From contig NZ_BAGJ01000261.1 in assembly GCF_000308775.1 (NCBI RefSeq), positions 1-46,646 on the forward strand: a DNA stretch of 46,646 nucleotides, read 5' to 3'. This document shows, in pieces, positions 8,203-17,053 of this stretch. Below the pieces are notes generated by a model. It did no database searches, was not told where the DNA came from, and was given only the letters and a program-made list of their open reading frames with translations. The DNA is from Nocardia testacea NBRC 100365 (GTDB taxonomy: Bacteria > Actinomycetota > Actinomycetes > Mycobacteriales > Mycobacteriaceae). The first letter of the stretch is position 1. Each line of letters starts with the position of its first letter. The position numbers were made by a program, and so were the translations under genes.

Positions 8203-9552
8203 ATGTCCACTGAGTACTTTGAATCCCCCCTCCCATCCGCACGAACGATGCGACGGGTCACGTGGGCTGCCGCCGCAGGCAATACAATCGAGACCTACGA
8301 CTACGCTGTCTACGGGTTTCTGGCCGTCGTCCTGGCGAAGCTCTTCTTTCCGAACACTCATCCCGGCGTTGCGCTTCTGTCCACGTTCGCAGTCTTCGGC
8401 GTCGCTTTTCTTGTGCGGCCGCTCGGTTCCTTGCTGTTCGGCACAATCGCCGACCGTTTCGGTCGGCGCACCTCACTGCTCGGCACACTCGTGCTGGTTA
8501 CGGGTGCGACCACGATGATCGGGTTGTTGCCCACGGTCGACTCGATCGGGGTCTGCGCCCCGGCTCTGCTCGTCCTCATGCGCCTGTTGCAGGGGTTGGC
8601 GGCTGGAGGCGAGTACAGCACTGCCATGGTCTACGCCGCCGAGTTCACCCCGCAGAACCGACGCGGCGCGATGACCAGTCGCGTCCAACTCGGCAGCGTG
8701 ATCAGTTTGCTGCTGGCGGCGGGCGTGATACTGCTGCTCAACACCGTTCTTCCCGCTGAGGCGATGACCGCGTGGGGCTGGCGGATTCCGTTTCTGCTCG
8801 CGCTGCCGATGGGCTTGTTCGGCATCTACATTCGTACCCGGCTCGAAGAGTCGCCGGAGTTCCAGGCGATGGCGAAGGCAGGTGAGGTCCCGTCCTCACC
8901 TGCGAAGGAAGCCTTTGCCCGACACTGGAATTTGATCATACTGGTCTTCGGGGTCGCGGCATTCCAGCAGATCGGATATTACGTCGCCTTCACCTATGCG
9001 CAGTCCTACATCATCGAGCTGGGCTTTACGCACGGGCAGGCCACGCTCGCAACGGCAATCAGCATCGCAGTTGCCGTCGTACTTGTCGCGGTCGGTGGGC
9101 CTATCGCTGATCGGGTGGGCCGGTGGCCGATGCTCCTGGGGCTTTCCGGCGCGATGATCGTGGTCGTATACCCACTATTCGTCGGCCTCTCCTCGGCTAG
9201 GAGCGTGCCAGTACTCACGCTGATGACGGTGGCACTGGGTATTCTGCCGGCTCTGTATACGTCGGTAGCTCCGGCGACATATATCGAGATCCTGCCTGCC
9301 GAGGTGCGCGGCACGATCTTCGCGGTCGGGTTCGCCTTGGCTGCCGCATTATTGGGCGGGCCTGCCCTTTACATCAGCCAATTCCTCATCGAAACAACGG
9401 GCGACGAGCGCGCGCCGGCCTTCTTCGTAATGCTCGGCGCGGTGCTCAGCCTGGTTGCGGCGTTGGCGGTCCGCCGCCGGCGGCCGACGGTGCTGCTCGC
9501 TGACCGAATGCCCACAGCCGTGCTGTCCGACCGTGCGTCAGAGGGGGTCTGA
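8203..9552 (+). CDS. MFS transporter, metabolite:H+ symporter (MHS) type
   Basis: ATG 8203 follows CGGGAG. The 449-residue product has about twelve hydrophobic segments. Diagnostic motifs are NTIETYDYAVYGFLAVVLAK in helix 1, the loop 2-3 signature GTIADRFGRRTSLLG, and GLAAGGEYSTAMVYAAEF in helix 4-5. These match the MHS group (ShiA, ProP, KgtP and relatives), which imports organic acids or osmolytes with protons. A second DRxGR loop (IADRVGRWPM) begins the C-terminal half. It heads a cluster of catabolic genes with the PrpD gene starting 1 nt after its stop codon, so it probably imports their substrate. Confidence 0.9.
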   Translation: MSTEYFESPLPSARTMRRVTWAAAAGNTIETYDYAVYGFLAVVLAKLFFPNTHPGVALLSTFAVFGVAFLVRPLGSLLFGTIADRFGRRTSLLGTLVLVTGATTMIGLLPTVDSIGVCAPALLVLMRLLQGLAAGGEYSTAMVYAAEFTPQNRRGAMTSRVQLGSVISLLLAAGVILLLNTVLPAEAMTAWGWRIPFLLALPMGLFGIYIRTRLEESPEFQAMAKAGEVPSSPAKEAFARHWNLIILVFGVAAFQQIGYYVAFTYAQSYIIELGFTHGQATLATAISIAVAVVLVAVGGPIADRVGRWPMLLGLSGAMIVVVYPLFVGLSSARSVPVLTLMTVALGILPALYTSVAPATYIEILPAEVRGTIFAVGFALAAALLGGPALYISQFLIETTGDERAPAFFVMLGAVLSLVAALAVRRRRPTVLLADRMPTAVLSDRASEGV

Positions 9553-9553
9553 G

Positions 9554-10885
9554 GTGTACCTCGACGATTTGGCCGGGCAGCTCGAGGCTCTCGCTCCACA
9601 GCTGTCGGATTCGCACCTCGAGCGGGCGGGTCTTTGCGTGCTCGACGCTCTGGCCTGCGTCTATGGCGGCCGGAGGATGCCGTGGGTCGCGCAGGCGCGG
9701 GCCGTCGCAGACGCGGGAGGTGCGGGTGGTAGCAGCGTGTGGGCCAGCGGCGGAACACGTCGCGGACTCGTCGATGCGGTCTTTGCCAACTCGGTCGGAT
9801 GTCATTCGCTGCTGTACGAGGACACACACGCGGAGAGTCGGGTCCATCCCGGGACCGTTGTGGTTCCGGCTGCGTTGGGCGTCGGTGAACTGGTCGACGC
9901 GCCCGGGGCAGACGTCATGAGGGCCGTGGTGCTCGGATACGAGGCGATTGCGCAGGTGGCGACGAGCACGATGACAGCGGAATTCGTCGCGCGAGGTTGG
10001 CGGGCGAGCAGTGTTTTCGGGCCGTTCGGTGCTGTCGCTGCCGCGGCGTACCTGTACGGGCTGGATCGCTCGAAGGCGGCGCACGCTCTCGGTATCGCCG
10101 CCAGCTTCTCCTCCGGTGTTTGTGCGTGGGCGCAGGACGGAACGACCGAGGTCTACTTCCAGCCGGCGGCGGCGGCCCGGGACGGGATCGTCGCGGTGTT
10201 GCTGGCGCGTGCCGGCGCCTCCGGGGCGGCCGGCGCTGTCGATGGGCCGTTTGGTCTCCGTCGCGCATTCGCTGGGGCAGTCGACAGGGTGCTCGGGCCC
10301 GCTATCGCGGCGGACCGGCCGGCGATCGAACGGTCATTCTTCAAGGCTCACCCGTCCTGCGCGTTCACCCAGGCTGCCATCGACGCTGCGGTGCAGTTGC
10401 ACCTCCGCTGTATCGAACCTGCCACCGTCGCCGGGGTGACGGTTTACACCTCCTCCGCGGCTGCAACGTATCCGGGCTGCGACAATCCGGATTCGCTCGA
10501 TACGTCGATCTCACGCCAGATGAGCCTTCAGTTCGCGGTGGCTGCCGCGCTGGTCGACGGGCGGCTCGAGCCGCGCCGGTACGAGGGGACGATCGATAGC
10601 CGGCTCGCTGCACTTGCCGCGCGGACTCGGGTGGTGGTCGACCCGGACTATGACCGAACGTATCCATCTCGTCTGGACGCACGAGTGGAGCTACTGCAAA
10701 TCGATGGTGGGCAGGCCTGGGCGGTCAGTGCTGATCGAGTGGACCTCGCACCTGCGAGCGTTCTCGACAAATTTCGCATGCATGCCGGCGCGGAGCTCGG
10801 AGACGACGTGTCCGAGAAAGTCATCCGGCTGCTCGGCTGTAGTAGTGAGTGGACTGCCCGTGACCTCATAGGCTATTTGACCTAG
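9554..10885 (+). CDS. MmgE/PrpD-family protein
   Basis: GTG 9554 overlaps the transporter's end region and follows GAGGGGG. The 443-residue product has the family pattern: an N-terminal helical domain (ERAGLCVLDALACVYGG), the substrate-site segment SLLYEDTHAESRVHPGTVVV, the helix GYEAIAQVA, and the Phe/Gly-rich FGPFGAVAAAAYLYGL. A C-terminal lid contains FKAHPSCAFTQ. The family includes 2-methylcitrate dehydratase, cis-aconitate decarboxylase and iminodisuccinate epimerase, so a dehydratase or decarboxylase acting on a polycarboxylate is plausible. The neighbours (thiolase, alcohol dehydrogenase) do not look like a methylcitrate cycle. Confidence 0.88.
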   Translation: MYLDDLAGQLEALAPQLSDSHLERAGLCVLDALACVYGGRRMPWVAQARAVADAGGAGGSSVWASGGTRRGLVDAVFANSVGCHSLLYEDTHAESRVHPGTVVVPAALGVGELVDAPGADVMRAVVLGYEAIAQVATSTMTAEFVARGWRASSVFGPFGAVAAAAYLYGLDRSKAAHALGIAASFSSGVCAWAQDGTTEVYFQPAAAARDGIVAVLLARAGASGAAGAVDGPFGLRRAFAGAVDRVLGPAIAADRPAIERSFFKAHPSCAFTQAAIDAAVQLHLRCIEPATVAGVTVYTSSAAATYPGCDNPDSLDTSISRQMSLQFAVAAALVDGRLEPRRYEGTIDSRLAALAARTRVVVDPDYDRTYPSRLDARVELLQIDGGQAWAVSADRVDLAPASVLDKFRMHAGAELGDDVSEKVIRLLGCSSEWTARDLIGYLT

Positions 10886-10980
10886 CTATATAGGCAGTAT
10901 GTTGTTTGAACCAACAGGTTGTTGCGTCTGGTGCGGGCCAGCGGACGCTGCTCCGAGATCCAGTCAGGAAGGACCTCAAC

Positions 10981-11220
10981 GTGCACTCCTCGGATTCATT
11001 TCAGATCGGTTGCGGAACCGGTGTGACCCGCAGCGGTTCCGTCGTCGCGGGTGACGATGTGCCCTGTGTGGTTGTGCAGGCCCGCTTCGACAGCGGTCCG
11101 CAGCTGACCATTACGTGGGTCGGCCCTGACGACCCGGAAATCGTCGGTGCGGTCGCCGTGTCGTCCAGTGAGGTCGCCGATGGTGGGGCGCGGCCCGAGT
11201 TCGGACCGGCGCGGTCATGA
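10981..11220 (+). CDS. DUF35 OB-fold domain lacking its zinc ribbon
   Basis: GTG 10981 follows AGGAAGGACC. The 79-residue product matches the C-terminal OB half of the DUF35 protein at 27716-28126 closely: VAGDDVPCVVVQARFDSGPQ here against FAGDDVPYIVVQVRLDSGPN there, both ending near PEFGP. The CxxC zinc-ribbon half is absent and the upstream frame shows no Cys pairs of that kind. It may be a truncated gene or a stand-alone OB subunit. Its TGA overlaps the ATG of the next gene (ATGA at 11217), so it is translationally coupled to the F420 oxidoreductase. Confidence 0.65.
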   Translation: MHSSDSFQIGCGTGVTRSGSVVAGDDVPCVVVQARFDSGPQLTITWVGPDDPEIVGAVAVSSSEVADGGARPEFGPARS

Positions 11221-12137
11221 CGGGTGGTCGGGAGCTGGCGGCCCGGGTCGGGCCTGTCGGCGTCTGGCTCGCGGCGTTGGCGGAGATCTCGGCCGACCAG
11301 GCCAGCGATGCTGCGCGGACGATCGAGAGCCTCGGGTACGGCGCCCTCTGGATCGGTGAGTCGCCTGCGCACAAGGAGGTCTTCACTCATGCGGGCCTGC
11401 TGCTCGCAGCCACGGAGCGCCTCGTCGTCGCAACCGGTATCGCCACCATCTGGGGTAGGGACGCCGTTGCCGCAGACTGCGCCGCCCAAACCCTCGGCGA
11501 GGCTTACCCGGGTCGGTTCGTGCTCGGCCTGGGCGCGAGCCATGCCGAGGCCGGGCGTGGGCAGGGGCACGACCGCCCGTTCACCGCGCTACGCGAATAC
11601 CTCGACGTGCTCTATACCCGGCCCTACCGGGGTCCGGTGTCGGAGGCCGCGGTGCCGACGGTGCTCGCTGCGCTGCGACCACGCATGCAGGAGCTGGGTC
11701 GCGACCGCGCCGACGGGGTGCACACATTTTTCGTGCCGCCATCGCACACTGCTGCGGTGCGTGAGCGGCTCGGTCCGAGCGCGTTCCTCGCTCCGGAGCA
11801 GGCCGTTGTCGTCGACCCGGATCCTGTGGTGGCTCGCGGGATCGCGCGGGCACACGTCTCGAGCAGATTGCGGCTGCGCAACTACGTGGCACACCTGGAA
11901 GCGGTCGGCTACACCCAGGCCGACCTCGAAGGTTCCGGAAGCGACCGCATGATCGATGACCTGGTGGCCTGGGGAGACGCGGACACGGTGGCTGAGCGGG
12001 TCCGTGCACACCTCGTTGCGGGCGCTGACCACGTGGCCGTGCACCCACTCGTCGGTGCCGCAGCCGGGCCTGCCGGGCTCCTGTCCCAGCTTCGACAGCT
12101 CGCACCGAAGCTGATCCGCGCCGTTGCCCAGGACTGA
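11217..12137 (+). CDS. LLM-class F420-dependent oxidoreductase
   Basis: ATG 11217 overlaps the previous stop (ATGA). The 306-residue product is a luciferase-like TIM barrel: GPVGVWLAALAEISADQAS, then ESLGYGALWIGES, ATERLVVATGIATIWGRD, then AYPGRFVLGLGASHAE, the pattern of the F420-dependent group. It probably oxidises an alcohol or reduces an enoyl/imine bond with coenzyme F420 (or FMN). The later part (FLAPEQAVVVDPDPVVARGI) is normal for this group. A second LLM gene sits at 16178 in the same cluster. Confidence 0.9.
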   Translation: MTGGRELAARVGPVGVWLAALAEISADQASDAARTIESLGYGALWIGESPAHKEVFTHAGLLLAATERLVVATGIATIWGRDAVAADCAAQTLGEAYPGRFVLGLGASHAEAGRGQGHDRPFTALREYLDVLYTRPYRGPVSEAAVPTVLAALRPRMQELGRDRADGVHTFFVPPSHTAAVRERLGPSAFLAPEQAVVVDPDPVVARGIARAHVSSRLRLRNYVAHLEAVGYTQADLEGSGSDRMIDDLVAWGDADTVAERVRAHLVAGADHVAVHPLVGAAAGPAGLLSQLRQLAPKLIRAVAQD

Positions 12138-12164
12138 GCGCTGCCCGCGAACGAAGGACCACCG

Positions 12165-12398
12165 ATGAATACCCATCTCCGGACCTGCCATGCCCACGAG
12201 ATCTCCCGACACATCACCGAAGGACTGAGGTATCCGACGGGAGAGCAGGACCTGATCACACGCCCGTGCCGCAGCAGACGGAACGACGTACGCGCGCGTC
12301 TGAGAACTGCGGCCTTCGCCTCCTGCCTGGTACTTGATCCTGCCGCTGGGCGCGTCGGCATTCCAGGGAAGGCAATCGGGTGCGAGCCGCGGTCCTGA
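12165..12398 (+). CDS. Small ORF of uncertain reality
   Basis: A good ribosome site (GAAGGACC) precedes ATG 12165, and a 77-residue frame follows, overlapping the start of the alcohol dehydrogenase gene by 19 nt. The sequence (TCHAHEISRHITEGLRYP and a basic middle) matches no family I know. Composition after residue 30 is not clearly coding. It may be a gene start left by a deletion. Confidence 0.25.
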   Translation: MNTHLRTCHAHEISRHITEGLRYPTGEQDLITRPCRSRRNDVRARLRTAAFASCLVLDPAAGRVGIPGKAIGCEPRS

Positions 12399-13405
12399 GT
12401 AGTACCGATGGGACCGGGATTTTGGACCTGATAGAGTTCGCCCGGCCCGTCCCGGGGCCCGGACAGGTGCTCGTACAGGTAATCGCATGTGGGGTCTGTG
12501 GTCACGATCAGGCCGACCGGGCCGGCCTGCTGAAGATCCCGCTACCCGCGGTGCTGGGCCACGAGATCTCCGGCATCGTCGCGGACGTCGGTATCGGGGT
12601 GACCCGGTTCGTCCCCGGCGACCGAGTTGCCGCCAAGCAATTCGGAACTTGCGGGCATTGCTCATCCTGCCGTGACGGTGACGAGCTGCGCTGCCCGGAG
12701 CGTACTTTCACCTACGGCGGATACGCCGAGTACGCGGTGCTGCCCGAGACCTCCCTGCTCGCCGTGCCACCCGAGGCCGATCTCGTCGCCGCGTCGGTGG
12801 TCGCCTGCGCAGTCGGCACCGGTTTGCAGGCGCTGAGCACCCGTGCCGCGTTGCGCCCGGGGGAGACAGTGCTGGTCACGGGCGCGGGCGGCGGACTGGG
12901 CCTGCACGGGGTGCAGGTCGCGGCGGCACTCGGTGCCCGTCCGGTGGCGCTGACCGGCGACGCGGACAAGGCCGCCTCGCTTCGCGAGCTCGGTGCGGAC
13001 GAGGTCATCACCACGGGGGACACCGCCTGGCAGGAGATCCTCGACATCACCGACGGGCGTGGAGCCGACATCGTCCTCGACAACGTGGGGCATCCAGAGA
13101 TCTTCCGGCAAGCCTTCCGCGCCCTCGCCGACCGCGGCCGCTATGTCCTGACCGGGCAGGTCGGCCCGACCCCGCTGCGAGTACACCCCGCCTTCCTCTT
13201 CGCCAAGGACGCGGTGATCACCGGGTCCGGCTCCACCTCGATGGCCATATTCACCGAAGCGCTCGCGATGGTCGCGGATGGCCGGGTCACCCCGTTTGTG
13301 GCCCGATACCCGCTCGACGACGTAGGCCGCGCGTTCCGCGACCTCGACGACCGCCGCGTGACCGGGCGCGCGGTTCTCATTCCGTCCGCAGGAGGCCCGA
13401 TATGA
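12380..13405 (+). CDS. Zinc-binding alcohol dehydrogenase (MDR superfamily)
   Basis: GTG 12380 follows GGGAAGG. The 341-residue product has the catalytic-zinc site CGVCGHD and GHEISGIV, and the structural-zinc cluster CGHCSSCRDGDELRC, so four closely spaced Cys are present. The Rossmann motif is TGAGGGLGLHGVQVA. The overall order is that of medium-chain dehydrogenases. It should oxidise an alcohol or reduce a carbonyl with NAD(P). Its stop overlaps the start of the thiolase gene (ATGA at 13402), so the two are translationally coupled. Confidence 0.92.
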   Translation: MRAAVLSSTDGTGILDLIEFARPVPGPGQVLVQVIACGVCGHDQADRAGLLKIPLPAVLGHEISGIVADVGIGVTRFVPGDRVAAKQFGTCGHCSSCRDGDELRCPERTFTYGGYAEYAVLPETSLLAVPPEADLVAASVVACAVGTGLQALSTRAALRPGETVLVTGAGGGLGLHGVQVAAALGARPVALTGDADKAASLRELGADEVITTGDTAWQEILDITDGRGADIVLDNVGHPEIFRQAFRALADRGRYVLTGQVGPTPLRVHPAFLFAKDAVITGSGSTSMAIFTEALAMVADGRVTPFVARYPLDDVGRAFRDLDDRRVTGRAVLIPSAGGPI

Positions 13406-14535
13406 TAACTACGCTCCGTGCCGCCGTCGTCGGCGTCGGTCTGACGCCCTTCGGCAAACTGCCCGGACGCACCGCCGACGACCTCGGCGGCTGGGCCCTA
13501 CGCGAGGCATTGAACGATGCCGGACTCACTCCCGGACATATCGACGGGCTGATCACCAGCAGGGTGAGCAGCTACGAGGCGATCGCAGCCGACCACAGCA
13601 TCCAGCCCCGTTGGGTGACACATCTGCCACCCGAGGGCCGGATGGCCGGAGTGGCCGTGCACACCGCGCTGGTCGCCCTCGCGACGGGACAATGCCGAAC
13701 TGTCGCACTCGTCTACGGCAACGACGGGGCCTCCGCCGGGGCCACCTACGGCGGCGGCGTAGGCGAGGCGTATGGCACCTCGGGCTCTCTCGTCACTCCC
13801 TACGGGATGACCTCGCCGGGGGCGTTCTACGCCATGATGCTGCAACGCCACCGCACGCTCTACGGGACCAGCGAGGAGCAGTTGGCCACGGTATCGATGA
13901 CCTTCCGCGAGCATGCCGGGCTGAACCCGAACGCGGTGATGCGCAAGCCCGTATCGCTGGAGGAATACCGATCGTCGAGGTTCGTCGTGGAGCCTCTGCA
14001 CCTACTCGATTACTGCCTGATCAACGATGGCGGGGCAGCCATGATTCTCACGGTCCCCGAGGCCGCCTCCGATCATCTCCGGCCTCCGGTATTTGTCCTC
14101 GGCGCCGCTCAGGCCGGGCAGCTCGTCGAGTCCGATTTCCCGCCGGACGACTTCTGGGCCGGCGCGCTGTCGACCGTCGGCGCCCGCGCCTGGGCCGCCG
14201 CAGAGCGAGACCAGCGCGATGTGGACGCCCTGATGATCTACGACAACTTCAGTCCCAACGTACTGTTCGCCCTGGAAGGCCTCGGCTACTGCGCACCGGG
14301 TGAGTCCGGGGAATTCATTCAGGGAGGTCGGATCGGCCTCGGCGGCGAGCTTCCGATCAACACCTCGGGCGGGCATCTGTCCGAGAGCTACATGCAGGGC
14401 TGGGCGTTGAGCGTCGAGGCAGTCCGGCAGCTGCGCGGAGAGTGCGGACCACGACAGGTCGCGGGCGCGTCGCTGATCCAGTGGGCCTGCTCCGCGCCGA
14501 TCGTCACCTCGGTGATCTACGGGAAGGAATTATGA
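13402..14535 (+). CDS. Thiolase-fold protein without the nucleophilic Cys (Ltp2-type aldolase candidate)
   Basis: The 377-residue product has thiolase order: VVGVGLTPFGKLPGRTADDL, then GRMAGVAVHTALVALATG where thiolases carry the acyl-accepting Cys, then IYDNFSPNVLFALEGLGY and GGHLSESYMQGW near the C-terminus. The Cys is missing and the GHP motif is replaced by SYM. Loss of the Cys, with conserved Tyr in IYDNF and SESYMQGW, is what is known of steroid side-chain retro-aldolases of the Ltp2 type. Such enzymes work with a DUF35 partner, and one starts immediately downstream (ATGA overlap at 14532). A C-C bond cleavage on a CoA thioester is inferred. Confidence 0.85.
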   Translation: MITTLRAAVVGVGLTPFGKLPGRTADDLGGWALREALNDAGLTPGHIDGLITSRVSSYEAIAADHSIQPRWVTHLPPEGRMAGVAVHTALVALATGQCRTVALVYGNDGASAGATYGGGVGEAYGTSGSLVTPYGMTSPGAFYAMMLQRHRTLYGTSEEQLATVSMTFREHAGLNPNAVMRKPVSLEEYRSSRFVVEPLHLLDYCLINDGGAAMILTVPEAASDHLRPPVFVLGAAQAGQLVESDFPPDDFWAGALSTVGARAWAAAERDQRDVDALMIYDNFSPNVLFALEGLGYCAPGESGEFIQGGRIGLGGELPINTSGGHLSESYMQGWALSVEAVRQLRGECGPRQVAGASLIQWACSAPIVTSVIYGKEL

Positions 14536-14942
14536 CCACCGTGCAGCCCGAGCCCCTGTCCGCTCGCATCCGGTACCACCTCGAGGGCCTGCGTGCGGGC
14601 GAGATCCGAATCACCCGATGCTCCGTATGCCGGCGAGCGCAGCTACCGCCGCGGTCATCCTGCCCCGAGTGTCATACGGGTGAGCCGTTCACCTGGGAGC
14701 GGGCAAGCGGCCGTGCCACCATCTGGTCCTTCTGCGTATTCCACAAGGCTTATTTGCCACCGCCCGCTCCGCAGCCGCCGTACACCGTCGCGGTAGTCGA
14801 GCTGGCCGAGGGGCCTCGGATGGTCACCAACATCGTCGACGTAGACCCGCACACCCTCCGGATCGGCGATTCGGTAGACCCTGTATTCGGACCCGATGGC
14901 GCACCGGAGGTTCGGTTCCGACCCGTCACGCTGCGGCGATGA
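14532..14942 (+). CDS. DUF35 zinc-ribbon/OB-fold protein, thiolase partner
   Basis: ATG 14532 overlaps the thiolase stop and follows GGGAAGGAATT. The 136-residue product has the rubredoxin-like zinc ribbon CSVCRRAQLPPRSSCPECH (four Cys) followed by an OB fold (GRATIWSFCVFHKAYLPPP, then PYTVAVVELAEGPRMVTNIV). In known pairs the DUF35 subunit is needed for activity of the thiolase-like aldolase or hydratase. The close coupling supports a two-subunit enzyme with the 13402 gene. Confidence 0.92.
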   Translation: MTTVQPEPLSARIRYHLEGLRAGEIRITRCSVCRRAQLPPRSSCPECHTGEPFTWERASGRATIWSFCVFHKAYLPPPAPQPPYTVAVVELAEGPRMVTNIVDVDPHTLRIGDSVDPVFGPDGAPEVRFRPVTLRR

Positions 14943-15110
14943 ACTCCCCGGGTGGAAACCGTGTGCTCCCGCCCGGCAGCCACGGCCCTGCCGTAGGGAC
15001 TGCCGAGGTGCTCGCCGAGACAATCCCCCGCCCTATACCGGCCGAAACCGGTGGCAGCTATGTGAGTGCCGCCCAGCTGGACCGCTGGTCAGACAAGAAG
15101 AGGACAGAAC

Positions 15111-16181
15111 ATGCTCACTCGACAACGCCTGGCAGCCGGCCTGATCATCGGTACCACTGCCGTGGTCGCCGCCTGCTCGACCAGCGGGCCGGGCTCGGTC
15201 GTCGTGGACGACGGTCCCAAGGTAGCCGAGGGCTACCGGCTGGAGCGGGTCGTCACCGGTACCGCGCTGCACAGCATCAACGGGATCACTATTCGTCCGG
15301 ACGGGACGCTGGTGGCCACGAGCCCGGCAGGCGAGACGATCGCCGAGATCGACCCGTCGACCGGTGCTTTCACCCCGTTGGTCGGCTCACCCGATGGCAG
15401 GTCCGATGATGCCGTCGTCACCCCGACCGGGGAGTTGATCTGGACGGATCCCGCAGGCGGTGTCGTACGGCGCCGCGAAACCGATGGCACCATAAGCACT
15501 GTCGTGGACGACCTACCCGGGGCAAACTCCATCGCCTACGACCGTGCGCGAGTCCGGCTCTTCGTCGGACAGACTTACCTGGGCAGCGGGCTTTGGGAGA
15601 TAGATCCCACCGGTGCGTCGCCGAAACGGCTCATCGCCGAGGATGCAGGCAAGCCGAACGCATTCGCCTTCGGTCCCGACGCAACCTCTGCGCTGATCGG
15701 ATCGATCCAGGTCCTCGACCGAACCGGCCATCCTCTGCGCCAGGTGGCCGGATTCCAGCAGCCAGGCCACGCCATCGAGCAGGACGACGGAGTTCTGATC
15801 GTGACCGAGCCCTCGAACGGCAGGTTGCTCCGGGTGGACGGCGGCGCCGCCGCGCCTCGACCGATCGCAGAGGGTCTCGGCACCCCGACCGGGCTCGCAG
15901 TCGCCGGCGACGGCCGGATCCTCGTCACCGACGCTTCCGAGGGGCGTGTGCTCGCCATCGACCCCGAAGCCGGAGGCGTCACCGTCGTCGGCACGGATCT
16001 CGGTGCACCTCGCCGTGTCGCTATCGCACGGACAGGGGACCGCAGGTCTTCTCATCGGCATCGCGCCGAACAGCAGCTCGGAGACCGCCGCACTGCGATT
16101 CGACACGCTTGGCGGGAGCGAGCCCTCGAAGGGCGGAACCGGCGGCTGTCCGGGGCCTGCGTCGTGGGGCAGGCGCGATGA
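15111..16181 (+). CDS. Beta-propeller lipoprotein (SMP-30/NHL-like), 3' end possibly frameshifted
   Basis: ATG 15111 follows AAGAGGACAG. The signal peptide (LTRQRLAAGLIIGTTAVVAAC) ends in a lipobox Cys, so the product is probably an extracytoplasmic lipoprotein. About six propeller blades can be seen, such as INGITIRPDGTLVATSPAG, NSIAYDRARVRLFVGQTYLG and TGLAVAGDGRILVTDASEG. The last ~50 residues turn Arg-rich and unlike a propeller (RRSSHRHRAEQQ). The neighbouring frame there reads GLLIGIAPNSSSETAAL, which fits better. A frameshift near 16020-16045 is likely. It may bind or hydrolyse a lactone-like compound. Confidence 0.8.
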   Translation: MLTRQRLAAGLIIGTTAVVAACSTSGPGSVVVDDGPKVAEGYRLERVVTGTALHSINGITIRPDGTLVATSPAGETIAEIDPSTGAFTPLVGSPDGRSDDAVVTPTGELIWTDPAGGVVRRRETDGTISTVVDDLPGANSIAYDRARVRLFVGQTYLGSGLWEIDPTGASPKRLIAEDAGKPNAFAFGPDATSALIGSIQVLDRTGHPLRQVAGFQQPGHAIEQDDGVLIVTEPSNGRLLRVDGGAAAPRPIAEGLGTPTGLAVAGDGRILVTDASEGRVLAIDPEAGGVTVVGTDLGAPRRVAIARTGDRRSSHRHRAEQQLGDRRTAIRHAWRERALEGRNRRLSGACVVGQAR

Positions 16182-17053
16182 GTGCAGCGTTCAGGTTCGG
16201 GGTCAACCTGCTCAGCCCGGTGGGCCGGGCGGAGTGGCAGGAGCGCTGCCGTCGGGCCGAAACTCTCGGATACGACGTCATCGCGGTAGCTGACCATCTC
16301 GGCATGCCGAGCCCATTTCCGGCGCTGGTGTCCGCCGCTGAAGTCACGGCTCGACCCCGGTTGTCGGTCTTCGTGCTCAACGCGGCCTTCTACAATCCGG
16401 CTCTGCTCGCGCGTGACCTGGCCTCGACCGACCAGCTGACCGACGGGCGGCTCGATATCGCGCTCGGCGCCGGATACGCCAAGGCCGAGTTCGACGCCGC
16501 AGACATACCTTTCCCGACAGCCCGCGAGCGCGTCGACCACCTCGAACACACGGTGCTCGAGATACGGAGGCTCCTCGAGGATCCAGGGCATGCACCGCGA
16601 CCAGTGCAAGAGCATGTTCCGCTCACTATCGCCGGGAACGGTGACCGCGTGTTGCGATTGGCCGCCCGGCACGCCGATACCGTCGCCCTCAGCGGTTCCG
16701 CAGCCGGTTCACGGCCGGGCAAGCACCGTTTCCTCGGCCGCCACGAACTCGGTGAACGACTCGGTCATATCGCCGAACACGTCAGAGGCCGTGCGCCCGG
16801 TCCGGAGCTCAACCTTTTGATTCACGCGGTTTCCCTCGACGGCACCCGCAAGGAAGTCGTCCGTGGGTTGCGTCGCTTCGACGACACAATGACCGAAGAC
16901 CAGCTCGCGGATGTTCCTAGTCTGCTCATCGGGGCACCGACCCGGATTGCGGAAGAGTTGCACCGGCTCCGAGCTGAAGCCGGGATCAGCTACATCACAG
17001 TGCCGGAGCCGGCGATGGATACATTTGCCGAGGTGCTGTCTCAGCTTCGCTGA
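16178..17053 (+). CDS. LLM-class F420-dependent oxidoreductase
   Basis: ATG 16178 overlaps the lipoprotein stop. The 291-residue product is a luciferase-like TIM barrel: FGVNLLSPVGRAEWQERC, AETLGYDVIAVADHLGMPSP, FVLNAAFYNPALLARDLAST and the core GRLDIALGAGYAKAEFDAA, a known pattern of the F420 subgroup. It ends the cluster that started with the MHS transporter. With the 11217 gene it gives the cluster two such enzymes, probably acting at different steps. Confidence 0.9.
   Translation: MSAAFRFGVNLLSPVGRAEWQERCRRAETLGYDVIAVADHLGMPSPFPALVSAAEVTARPRLSVFVLNAAFYNPALLARDLASTDQLTDGRLDIALGAGYAKAEFDAADIPFPTARERVDHLEHTVLEIRRLLEDPGHAPRPVQEHVPLTIAGNGDRVLRLAARHADTVALSGSAAGSRPGKHRFLGRHELGERLGHIAEHVRGRAPGPELNLLIHAVSLDGTRKEVVRGLRRFDDTMTEDQLADVPSLLIGAPTRIAEELHRLRAEAGISYITVPEPAMDTFAEVLSQLR

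Noticed and set aside
11589..12665. Minus-strand frame of 358 codons
   Set aside because: Antisense to the F420 oxidoreductase and alcohol dehydrogenase genes, no motifs.
14939..15409. Frame of 156 codons starting with an ATGA overlap after the DUF35 gene
   Set aside because: The first ~40 codons look non-coding and the rest is out of frame with the lipoprotein, which has its own ribosome site and signal peptide.
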